DNA from: Tubulanus polymorphus
Taxonomy: Eukaryota; Nemertea; Palaeonemertea; Tubulaniformes; Tubulanidae
NCBI RefSeq assembly: GCF_964204645.1
Contig: NC_134032.1
Span: 9,852,275-9,916,274, forward strand
Reading direction: 5' to 3'
Length of the DNA stretch: 64,000 nt
Part shown: in pieces, positions 54,827 to 64,000 of the stretch
How positions within the stretch are numbered: position 1 is the first letter of the stretch
Layout of the letters: every line of letters starts with the position of its first letter
Notes under the pieces: model-generated
The model's database searches: none
What the model saw: the letters and a program-made list of their open reading frames with translations, nothing else
What the model was told of the DNA's origin: nothing
Made by a program: the position numbers and the translations under genes

Positions 54827-54987
54827 GAATTAAATTTAATTATAACACAAGATTTGACAACTGAGTTACAAATATAGATTCAATTCGTACAGGAGGCAGT
54901 CAGTCGGTCAGACTGATTTGGTTTCATAATCGAATATTTTCCATACCACCACAAGTATATTCAATTATAAACCCTTATCACCAACGA

Positions 54988-55452
54988 TTAGCCGCAACAA
55001 AATCCAGTAGGACACCTGCCGCTACAACACTTCGCATTACTGTGACAGAACATGCCGTTTTCACTGCATTTTGCGCCTATATGTATTAAAAAAGCAAGTA
55101 ATTACAAATGGAATTTTGAAGTGAAACACTTTTCTACTTAATTGAACCCAACCAAGGATGTGGAGCGGTGATGATTCCGATGACGACAAGGATGATAGAT
55201 GCCCTCGTTCATGTCAGCCATTCAGACAACAAATGTATACAGGGTCTTAAATCTTAAGACTGATCTTACGTTATTAGATTGGCTATAGAAGCATGATAGT
55301 CTCAGACTGGTCTTAAGTATAAGCCATGACTGTGCAACTGCCCCCAGGAGTTTAGGAAATATCCCCAGTCGTTACTCACCTTGAGCAAAAGATGCGGCAC
55401 TGACCACAATCACAACAATAGCACATACGCGAGTCATTAAATAAGCGAACAT
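54988..55452 (-). CDS. Cysteine-rich secreted peptide, paralog 1 (two exons, 53 aa)
   Basis: Exon 1 (55452-55380) encodes a start methionine, a basic residue and a hydrophobic stretch typical of a signal peptide. A 303-bp intron (GTGAGT..TATAG) follows. Exon 2 (55076-54988) encodes the mature part. It has seven cysteines spaced C-x6-C-x5-CC-x3-C-x4-CC and a final glycine, with a CCSG motif. The first six positions follow the C-C-CC-C-C order of inhibitor-cystine-knot folds, including conotoxin-type and some antimicrobial peptides. There is no propeptide between leader and mature region, unlike most conotoxin precursors. It is secreted; function (venom, defence or signalling) cannot be read from sequence. 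A family-A MITE lies in the intron. AATAAA (minus strand) is at 54826-54821. It forms a tandem pair with the gene at 57914-59017. Confidence 0.8.
55242..55347 (-). mobile_element. MITE family A, copy 4
   Basis: The copy runs in the inverse sense to 4587-4728, with ATTAGATTGGCTATAGAA, CAGACTGGTCTTAAG and GCCATGACTGTGCAACTG. It sits in the intron of peptide paralog 1 and is absent from the corresponding intron position of paralog 2, so it probably inserted after the gene duplication. Confidence 0.8.
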
Positions 55453-55999
55453 TTTCAGCGCCTAGAATTTGAATTACATATGTTAGGAATTTGGCATAAT
55501 GGGGAATCCAAAATTCTGGTTATTCAACAGTTTCCAATAGGCTCTCAGTGAACGAACCTTTTGTCAAATAGTGTACCAGGTTTAGTTTAGTTAGTTTAGT
55601 GTAGTAGGGTTTTACGTCCCGACTGCAAGTTGCAGTGTAACCGTAGTGGGTCTTAAGAGACGGCCAGGGCCTTTTATCGGTTGTTATGGCTCGCGCTTAG
55701 TACGTTAAAAGTAATGCTGGATCAGAAAAAAACTGATAATAGATACGTATAGTGCAAAGCAGCGATATTGCTGATTTGAATGCCGTACTGGCCTCCTCGA
55801 CAAAATTAGTCTCCTCAGTTCGTTGCAGTGATGATAGAAGTAATTCAGTGAATATTTGTTTGTAGCATTGAATTATTTTCATGTCAATTGTATAGCATAT
55901 ATACGCTGTGTATAGTCACGTGACTTTCTTTGGTGTAGTTTTTTCTGGTCTTGAGTGCAGGGCGGCCATTTCGCTTGTGTTTGGCATCACAAAAACACG

Positions 56000-57640
56000 G
56001 AAAAAGTTTCTGTCTCTCGTTTCCGAGTGTACTGGGTTTTATATTTTATAGATAATCATTAATAGTTCTTTAGACAATCATTCGGTTATGAGTTTTATGC
56101 AGCCTAGGCGAAAATCTGCATCGGTTACAATCTAGAAAAACAATAATCAACATTTTGGTATCACGATACGTATGTTATCTACTTACGGTTTTGCCTTCGT
56201 GTTAAAGTTCGGTTGTTGCATTCATTGAAGGAACCTTTATGTAGAAAATTCGCTCATCAATTTCACGCTTCTGATATTCAATACGATATTTATTTTTCTA
56301 TTCAACTACTTGAATGTGGAGTGGGAACTGGTGAAATACGAAACTATACCGTCTGATATGTTTTACTGTAAATTCAGGATTCAATATCATCTAGTTAACT
56401 AATGAAAGTATTCAACCATAAATGTTAGAATCTGAATTCAAAATCTTAATTTATCGCGAATTGAAATTATTGACTCCAATAGTTAACACATCAATTACAT
56501 TATTAACTACTTCCCGGTGCAACACGGACAACAATATAGCCTTTATCCGACATCAGCTCCACGGAACACGCAGAAGAAATACTTGTATCATTATATCTAT
56601 TCTCAATTCAAGTTGGCATCCAGATTTTATTTTCATTTGCCAGGTGAAACTAACAACTGTAGCAATCACTGGGTACCGGCCACATAGAAATAATAGGGCA
56701 TATACAAAGAATAAAAGAAAATTTCTTTGATAAAGCAGCCATGTCGAAGGCAACTGGTGGGGTCCCACCCTCTGTATTAGATTCCTGTGAGGAAAATACG
56801 TTCGAAAAATGGAGTTTTCTATAATATGACCAAATAGATCAAATTTGCAGGTTGTAGTGAAATCTGTCTTGATAAAAAGAGCAGCTAAATGGGGAAGGCA
56901 GGGGCCCGAACCCCAAGACCACCCTCTAAATTCATCATAGAATCTCCAACATCCTTTCCTACACTTTACTTTACCTTTACTACGTGAGATGTATGTATCC
57001 CATAATACATAGTCTAGATTTCACGATAACGATAATTATGTACGATTGGTTTGGATGAGGATACAGATATTCATTCTGAAATCATAAATAGCTCCTACGC
57101 ACCATGGACAACCCCTGGATTCTATCTGAGTTTACCAGTAGATAATTTATTTTCAAGCTATTCAATATTAGGAAAACCGGGCAATTTGGGATTCAGGCTT
57201 TCCGTACGTCACGGCGGTAATTCGCACCATTAACTAAAGAAATCATATTTCTAATATGCATTAATCGAAACATCCTTTCTCATTAACAACGTGATGATAT
57301 CGATATCAACGATATCAACTACCTTTATTTTACCTACTCTGAAGAAGATTAGTGAAATTCTACATACATTTCATCTGTATGTGTATATGACCGTATGATC
57401 GATTCAAATTTCTATTATTGAATGAACTGCGCTAACTGAAATAACATATGCCATTGTCTAGTGGATTATGAGTCATACGAAAAAAATTGATTAACTTAGT
57501 AATGACGTATAGAGTTTCCTCGCTGACGAATTCAAGTATACATTTCCTATATGAATGCATCCATGTGTGAAAATGTTAAACATTACCTATAAGACAAAAT
57601 CGAAGATGCCCTTATAAACTGTTGATACTGATATATAAAT
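56000..57640. other. No gene seen between the two peptide genes
   Basis: About 55910-55990 resembles 59270-59340 (GTTTGGCATCACAAAAACAC), so the duplication reaches into the upstream flank. The rest is AT-rich with no recognisable feature. Confidence 0.5.
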
Positions 57641-57731
57641 ATTTATGTATATTCTTTTGGTAGCTTTGAAAATCTTTACCGAAGAATCATAAGCAGTTAA
57701 CAACCTGATCATTGATATATTTACTCGCAGT

Positions 57732-57737
57732 TTTATT
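57732..57737 (-). terminator. Polyadenylation signal of peptide paralog 2
   Basis: AATAAA on the minus strand is at the same relative place as in paralog 1, inside a conserved 3' flank. Confidence 0.7.
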
Positions 57738-57913
57738 GAATCGCTAATTATAACACGAGATTTGACAACTGAGTTACAACAAATATAGATTCAATTCGAG
57801 CTTTTTCTTAACGTACACGTCAGTCAGTCGGTCAGACTGGCTCTGTTTCTTAATCGGATATTTTCCATACCACCACAAGTATATATCCTATTATAAACCC
57901 TTATCACCAACGA

Positions 57914-59017
57914 TTAGCCGCAACAACATCCAGCAGGACACTTGCCGCTGCAACACTGAGCATGACTTCCACACAAATTGCCATTTTCTGTGCAACTTAG
58001 GCCTATATATATATATATATTAAGAATACACGCAATTGAAAATGAAATTTTAAAGTGAAAAATATTTTTACTTAAATTGAAAAAATTATTAAAACCCCCA
58101 ACCCCGGATGTAGGACCGGGGATGATTCTGGTATGGTGGCTGATAAGGGCCATAGCGTAAAATTCCTGGTATGTAAATGAGGGCGCCAGAACGCCAGAAC
58201 GTCAAAACGAAAAAAAACGTCCAATTTTCTCTAAAAGTTCGTTTTGGCGCGCCAAAACAAAGAAAATTCCGTTTTGGCGCGGTTATTTCCGTTTTGGCGC
58301 CCCGCCAAAACAAGCATTCAACCACAGTAAAATTATTTTTCAATTTGGCGCGTTGATCTTGTGTGTAATTTTCATAAATTTGCATATATGAAAATATTTT
58401 ACGTTTATATAGAATTATTTTACGTGGTTTAAAGTCCGTTTTGGCGTCCCCGCCAAAACGAACTTTCGTTTTGGCGGGGACGCCAAAACGGAATATTCTC
58501 CGTTTTGGCGCGCCAAAACGAACTTTCAGAGAAAATTGGACGTTTTTCGTTGTTTTGGCGGGGGCGTCAAAATGAACGTTCGTTTTGGCGAGGGCGCCAA
58601 AATAAAAGTTCGTTTTGGCGGGGGTGCCAAAATGAAAGTTCGTTTTGGTGGGGGCGCCAAAACGGAATTTTCTTTCTTTTGGCGCGCCAAAACGAACTTT
58701 TAGAGAAAATTGGACGTTTTTTTTTCGTTTTGGTGTTCTGGCGTTCTGGCGCCCTCATTTACATACCAGGAATTTTACGATATGGCCCTTATCAGCCACC
58801 ATAACTATGAGTATAATGGATATCCTTCGTTCATGCCAGCCATTCAGACAACAAATATATACGTTTACTGATGATATTTGCAACTTTGATCTATATCATT
58901 CATCCTATAATATCCTATTAAACTATGTATTATTTCCCCCAGTCGTTACTCACCTGCTGCAAATGACGCGACACCGACCACAGTCCCCACAATAGCACAT
59001 ATTATCAAATATTTCAT
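57914..59017 (-). CDS. Cysteine-rich secreted peptide, paralog 2 (two exons, 50 aa)
   Basis: Exon 1 (59017-58954) encodes the signal peptide. Exon 2 (58002-57914) is 89 bp, the same as in paralog 1, and is joined in the same phase. The mature part has eight cysteines, C-x6-C-x5-CC-x3-C-x3-CCC plus a final glycine: the paralog-1 framework with one extra cysteine near the C-terminus. The leader is three residues shorter. The intron is 951 bp instead of 303 bp because of the foldback element at 58134-58801. The acceptor is preceded by a (TA)n run rather than a pyrimidine tract, which may weaken splicing. 3' flank, intron edges and 5' flank all match paralog 1, showing a tandem gene duplication. 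Role: secreted knottin-like peptide; toxin, defence or hormone not decidable here. Confidence 0.8.
58134..58801. mobile_element. 668-bp foldback element with CGTTTTGGCG core, TA-flanked
   Basis: The ends are long inverted repeats of about 125 bp, TGGTGGCTGATAAGGGCCAT at the left and its complement at the right, ending GCCACCA. Each is flanked by TA (58132-58133, 58802-58803), a likely target duplication as in Tc1/mariner-type elements. The centre is a string of CGTTTTGGCG(G)GGGCGCCAAAACG palindromic pieces about 30 bp apart; these create repetitive frames on both strands that are not genes. Confidence 0.85.
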
Positions 59018-59613
59018 CGTCTAGAAATTGAATTGAATATATTAGCAATTTGACATTTTGGAGAATCCCAATGTCCGATTATTCAACAGTTTTCAATAGG
59101 CTCCCAGTGAATAAACCTTTTGTCATTTGATGAACCAGGTTTAGAATGATGCTGTTTCAGAAAAAAATAAATGATGCAAAGCAGCGATGACGCGTTTTCT
59201 GCATTGCTGGTTTTAACGCCGTACTATGAAGCGTCAAGTCTACTCAGTTTTTTTTACAGTATATAGCTTGCGTTTGGCATCACAAAAACACAGAAACTAT
59301 AAAACGAGCCTCTTGTTTAATTGTGTAATATACGTAGTAATTATTTTTTGGATTTTTTAGAAAATTATTTCTGAAAATAACGAACTTCAAATTTCAGTAC
59401 CCTGGATTTCTATGCGCACGGCAAAAACTGACCACCGATTTCTATATCGCTCTCATGTCGCATTGTTGTAAATTTGAGAAATGATTTTAACATAACTGAA
59501 AACTAGAGATTCACGCGGTTTGAATGTTGCTGAAGTTGTCAAAATCCATCCATGGACAGATGAAATATGATACAATACACATCACGGATAGTTTTTAAAA
59601 AAGAGAAAAAAAT

Positions 59614-59691
59614 GACCCAACAATACGGGACAAAAGTACCCTAACAAAATGGCGGCTAGCAACTGTAAAATGGTTTATTGTACCGTTGGGT
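59614..59691. mobile_element. Very short TIR element
   Basis: The left end GACCCAACAATACGGGAC is loosely matched by the inverted right end TACCGTTGGGT. The interior contains AAAATGGCGGCTAGC. It is only about 78 bp long; it may be a remnant or chance. Confidence 0.4.
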
Positions 59692-59882
59692 TTTTCAAAA
59701 TATCAAGGGTATCAAAGATATTCAAATTCGAATAGTTTAATAATTTAAAAAAATCATACAATAATCGGGTCTTTTTTAATATGAATGTTAGAGGCCCTCG
59801 GTGTAATTTATTCAATATTTGATTATATTTGAAATCAGCATGGGCTGACAAGGCTCCACTAACTCTGGAGAGGCATGCTAGT

Positions 59883-59990
59883 CTGAATCACCAGTCGTTG
59901 TTACCGGTTCCCTACAACCGGTAACTGGTTGTTTGTGGAACGACGGCTAGGTACTAGACTACGATTATTCTTAATATCGACGAGAAAAGG
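59883..59990 (+). repeat. Dispersed repeat G, copy 2
   Basis: It matches 14150-14262 in inverse orientation: AGTCTGAATCACCAGTCGTT, GTTCCCTACAACCGGTAACT and ACGACGGCTAGGTACTAG. Confidence 0.6.
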
Positions 59991-60500
59991 TTATCCTTTC
60001 TCGCACCGAATTATGTATTGTTGAAATCGGAGCCGTTCGGTTCGGTCAAAAGGACGGCCTACATCGACTGGCCCGCAGTCCAAGGGGGAATCCTAACTAA
60101 TAGTTCCTATAGGGGGCAAAAACTTCGGGCCCCTGTGAGCTCAAGGAAACATTTTCGGACGTTATTTTCTTGTTATTATTGTGGGATTTTCTACATATCA
60201 TGGCCACAACATCGGGGTCTTGGCATGACTCTCCAGGTCATCCATACTTTTAAGAGACCGTACCGTGCCGCCACCAAGGTTCCAGGTCATTGCGCAATAC
60301 TTCACAGGGAATGGACCGTACAGTGCTGCCATTGCGTGGCTGAATCCATGACATCGATGTAAACAACATGGCGGCGTTTGACAGTTAATATCGAATCTGA
60401 ATGAAAGTTGGCCTTAAAAAATAGTGAACAAACGTGCGTACTGGCCCTCTGGTAAAACCTTAATACTTTAGGGTTTAAAAAAAACTAATCAGGTATTTAT
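59991..60500. other. Unassigned, GC-richer stretch
   Basis: One frame stays open for about 114 codons (60018-60362) but begins at a TTG, lacks any recognisable domain and has no good splice sites. AACATGGCGGCGTTTGA at about 60368 resembles a YY1 site of animal promoters. No gene is called. Confidence 0.35.
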
Positions 60501-60618
60501 GTTTCAGTGAATATAATGGCTCTAGGGTTAGTTAACCCAGGCCAGAATACATCGATCCACCTCCTCCCGTCTCCCGTCCCGGCCCTCGTCCTCAACAACA
60601 ACAGGTCCAGCTCACAAT

Positions 60619-60780
60619 CACAGGGACTTGTCACGATTGATAATGGATGAATAAAACCAATATCAATGACCAGATCCACTATCCCTGTATAATGAAAAAA
60701 CTATTTATCATACAGTTGCAGGGATTCTGGTACCCCCATCATTGATCTCATCCATTACAATTGTGACAAGTCCCTGTGCT
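60619..60780. repeat. Inverted repeat around 60.7 kb
   Basis: CACAGGGACTTGTCACGATT (with GATAATGGATGA after it) is inverted at 60748-60780. Inside lies a second inverted pair built on ATCCCTGTAT..ATACAG. Confidence 0.7.
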
Positions 60781-60798
60781 TACAATACATGGACTTGA

Positions 60799-60893
60799 CA
60801 CAAAAGGATTTTGACCCCAGTATCCTAGGTACTATATATAAAAAGACATTTTATATATAGTACCTAGGATACTGGGGTCGAAATCCTTCTGTG
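60799..60893. repeat. Near-perfect 95-bp palindrome
   Basis: Arms of about 44 bp pair with two mismatches around a short loop (AGAC). They include GACCCCAGTATCCTAGGTAC followed by TATATATAAAA and the exact complement. Confidence 0.9.
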
Positions 60894-61402
60894 GTCCAGC
60901 TCCCTCTGCCAACTTCTTTGCTTTGCTTGAACTGGGTACCAACAAAGAGCCGTTAAAGATAACCGACCAAAGTAAATGCCATAGTAAGAATGAACTATGT
61001 CAACTATGCACTGTTAAACTCTACAACCATTTAAAGCAACTGGCCCTGACTTAGGCCTATAAACCGAAAACCAAAGGCCTATAGTATATACCATCATCTT
61101 AACTTTTATTTCATTGCCTTTTATCTTGATGCAGTCAGTGAAATGAGATAAAGGCCTTATAACCAGTTATACATTTGTTTATATACAAGATTTTCAGACC
61201 TAAATTCTATAGAAGCTTGGAAGAATTTCTATCATTCGCTGCTAAGCCTTAGTCAAGCTTGCTCAATATTATGCTATATCTTAAATTTCATCGAATTAAT
61301 TCAAAATCTTTTTTTAGAATTCATTATTAAACGATCGAAAAATGACATCGACGAAAATCGATTTGTGACTGCCCGGAAAAAATAGAAACAACGAAAAAAA
61401 AG

Positions 61403-63749
61403 ATGGCCGACCGGGTCGAAGAATTGTTACACCAGCACGGACTACTGGTCGATCGTCCGAAACGCCCGAACACGATAAACGGCGTTCCGCGATCTGTTTA
61501 TTACTGGGGATTATTGCGTAACTCGGTGCGCAACACGATCGACGCCGTGAAGCAGACGGATTTCAAAGAGAAACTTGTCGCGCATGGAATCAGATATAAA
61601 CGACGCGTCGAAATTGACGACGACGAAACCGTTCAATCGGTCGTATTCAATAACGTGTTCAAGGTAAAATTTGAATTTACGTTATTCTTCCCCTATGACA
61701 TCATCAAATTGTCCTCATAAATCCTTGCAAAAGATATGTCTGCCACCATAGGTCTCTTTAATATGATATCATCAAATTTGCCCTTTAGGCAACTCCAGAA
61801 AAGATGGCTGCTTTTATTGATTCCCGTATGACATCATCACCTCTTGACCCTTGCGCTAGAGATGGCTGCTTCCATTAATAATGCCCCTATAACGATAACA
61901 AAATCACATCACCCTATAGGCTAGACACTTCCAGTGCTTACATTAATCCCCTTATGACATCATGAAATTACCTCCATATAATAGAAACTTCTGGAGAATA
62001 TAGCTGCCTCCATAAAGCGTCTCAAGACAGTATCAAAATACAAGAATAGTAGGCCTATGATGATGTCATTGGGGGATTTATAGATTCAATGTAATTTTAC
62101 AAGTATTGAAAACTTTATTGATGAAAAAAGGTTAATTTGATGAGGAGGATTTTAAAAGTACAGTAAAACCTCTCCACAGTAAGCACTTACATGTGTAGGC
62201 AAATAATTCTCTGTGGGGAGACGTTCAATGTAGAGTCGTTAGTTACCTAATCGTTGGTGGTAAGCTTTTTATAATCGGATGGGCTTATACCAACGTTAGG
62301 GATCTCAAGGGCCAAAACACGGATGAAAAAAGTAACACTTCGAAAATATACTTTCTATTGACTTCAGTCCACAATTAATGGCTTAATTCACAAACTAACA
62401 CAGGTACCTAATAATCAAAATAATCCAATTTTATGTATGTTTCGAGCGATTAATCAACATAATTTTGATAAATTAATCAATTTCGCCACAAATTCTCCCA
62501 TTGGCCGCCATTTCTTTGTATTGCATACATGTGGCATGATAGACAAGATGACCTACAAATATTTATATAAAACATCCAAAACATGGTTTGTGAAAATATC
62601 TGATCGTGAAACTAAACCACAGACAGGTTACTGACTAACCGTAGAGATGGTCCACAAAATTGAAAATGAACTATTGTAGAAAGTTTTGATTGGTTTCGGG
62701 GGAAGGTTTTACTGAATAATCAATGAATCATTACGTATTTGTCTGTATTACAGGAACACATAGTGATCGACTCTCAGTATGTACGCGTATTTCACGAGGA
62801 CGGTCGTAAGAAAGACCTCGTCGTTCCCGACTCGAAAATAAACCGCATCAACTTCGCCAGTCAAATCAACATGTACGTCGGCTGGAATTATAAACAAGAC
62901 GATTTATACGTGAGTATTTCAGAATTGCATTTCCAAAGTATCCTTTGATTCGAGAAATTAGATTTATTTTTGAAGTATTTTCGTAAAAGACACTGGTTTA
63001 TCATATATCTAAGCTCCACAGACGGGTTAGGGCTGATTTAGAGCCAGTCTATAGATTGTCCTAGTTCTACAACCAATTAAACAACTTAACACCAGTCTTA
63101 AACTTTGTCATACAACTGTCGTGTGACTTAAGACCCTATAGCATAGGAGAAAATTGATTTATTCTAGACCCTTGTGATGTCATAAGAGGATTTACGGACG
63201 TAGCCATAATTCTTTGAATGACATTTAGGGTAATTTGATTGAGTATCAATGGGAAGACTTGAAATTTGATAATGTCGTAGGAAGTTTTAAACACTAGTAT
63301 CCATCTTTCCTGGTAGTGTAGGAGTACTTTGATGATGTCATAGGTAACTTGGGAGTTCTGAAAATGGCAATAGTTTCTGGAAGTGTCTGTAAGGGAAATA
63401 TGATGTCATGGGGCTTTGTAGTAGCAGCCATATTTTACGAAAATTTTCACCTAGGGCCAGTGGCTCAAAAGTTAGTTAGAGTTAACTAGCAGATAGTTGA
63501 CAAAGTGACAATTAATGGTATTTATGCCTGGTTATCTTGAACTTACATTTGAGCAACTGGTTGGCATATTGGCGATGTCATAGAGGAATAGGAGTTGATC
63601 TTAAATTCGTTTTTTCCCAATTTTGGTTTTAGTTGATGTCAAATAATTTTACGATTGTCTCCGAATCGAAGCACGCGACTCGCATCACGGCGACCGTTTA
63701 CAACGAGAACACCGGTGAATTCATCTCATCCGGTTACGGCTGTTTCACG
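61403..63749 (+). CDS. Probable beta-propeller (WD-like) protein, 5' part
   Basis: Three exons with good borders: 61403-61663 (87 codons from ATG), 62754-62909 (52 codons) and 63633-63749 (39 codons). All introns are phase 0, so the frame runs straight through 178 residues and leaves the window. The first exon is charged and includes PRSVYYWGLL. The second and third have strand-like blocks (VIDSQYVRVFHEDGRKK, MYVGWNYKQDDLY, TVYNENTGEFISSGYGCF) with the spacing of WD40 blades, the last resembling the GxxT/V-W end of a blade. I cannot name the ortholog; an N-terminal helical segment before a propeller suits several ciliary WD proteins. The ATG overlaps AAGATGGCCG, a YY1-type motif often found at animal gene starts. 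Confidence 0.65.
61680..62060. repeat. TGACATCAT motif family, block in the WD-like gene intron
   Basis: About six units combine AGATGGCTGCTTCCAT-like and CCTATGACATCATCAAATT-like halves, as in the NAPRT introns. Confidence 0.6.
62236..62640. repeat. Dispersed repeat K, copy 2
   Basis: It shares TTAGTTACCTAATCG, TTTTATAATCGGATGGGCTT and GTGAAACTAAACCACAGACA with 13178-13302, plus about 270 bp that copy 1 lacks. It lies in the first visible intron of the WD-like gene. Confidence 0.65.
63012..63134 (+). mobile_element. MITE family A, copy 5 (old)
   Basis: Blocks AGAGCCAGTCTATAGA, TAGTTCTACAACCAATTAAA and AACACCAGTCTTAAACTTTG align with 4587-4728 but are the most diverged of the five. Confidence 0.6.
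63160..63450. repeat. TGACATCAT motif family, reverse-strand block
   Basis: Units such as GATGATGTCATAGGTAACTT and GGCAGCCAT-like pieces are the complement of the motif at 800-1770 and 61680-62060. They lie in the second visible intron of the WD-like gene. Confidence 0.55.
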
Positions 63750-64000
63750 GTAAGCACCGGAAAACGTCCGGTAATATTATCGATACTCCTAGTGTCAGGG
63801 GCAGAGAGACCCGAAAAAGGGCAGTTACCTCAAGTCAAAAACTGATAAATGATTCTTATTTTATATGCCCTAGCGAAACCTCTGTTAGGCCTATAACAAA
63901 ATGCTTATGAGTCCCAACTGACTGGATTTTACATTAAATTTCTATTGGATATAACAATAATATTTGCAAATAGAGCACTTTTCCAAAATTTCTGCGGAGC

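Overview
This window is nuclear DNA from an animal, most likely a marine lophotrochozoan invertebrate (mollusc, annelid, brachiopod or relative). The genes have many short exons with GT..AG introns, the families are animal ones (nicotinate phosphoribosyltransferase, a thioredoxin-like/PITH protein, an intronless rhodopsin-class receptor, small cysteine-rich secreted peptides), and the introns are packed with short terminal-inverted-repeat elements. Nothing looks prokaryotic. The phylum assignment is inference; no rRNA, tRNA or mitochondrial marker is present to settle it.

Layout. 1-10.9 kb: most of a NAPRT gene on the + strand (11 exons visible; about 70 N-terminal residues lie upstream). It carries two homologous, equal-length alternative last exons and many intronic minisatellites and MITE-like elements. 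11-15.7 kb: repeats without a convincing gene. 15.7-18.8 kb: a TXNL1-like gene whose PITH half is largely intact but whose thioredoxin half is broken by frameshifts and stops, so probably a pseudogene. 19.8-21.1 kb: a candidate small secreted peptide precursor interrupted by a foldback element. 21.3-24.5 kb: AT-rich degenerate repeats.

24.5-45.2 kb is the outstanding feature. It is a roughly 20.7 kb tandem array of about 86 monomers of 236-243 bp. Each monomer looks like one mini-exon (151-158 bp) plus one mini-intron (about 85 bp), with a splice donor and acceptor at fixed positions. The array has higher-order structure: a 5.5 kb block of 23 monomers is tandemly duplicated, then a 2.13 kb block of 9 monomers. 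A decayed open frame with charged, coiled-coil-like composition suggests it began as a protein-coding exon, but adjacent monomers are not frame-compatible if spliced.

45.2-50.3 kb: AT-rich degenerate tandem repeats, hairpins and MITEs. 50.9-52.0 kb: an intronless class A GPCR of 349 aa. 54.7-59.3 kb: two tandem paralogous genes on the - strand, each a signal-peptide exon plus a cysteine-rich exon resembling inhibitor-cystine-knot or conotoxin-type peptides; the intron of the second is invaded by a 668-bp foldback element. 59.6-61.0 kb: palindromes and short repeats. 61.4 kb to the end: the 5' part of a probable beta-propeller (WD-like) protein gene with three phase-0 exons, running off the window.

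The genes belong to unrelated pathways (NAD salvage, redox/proteasome, peptide signalling or defence), so there is no operon-like logic. The common thread is repeat activity: at least ten short element families, several present in both the left and right parts of the window.
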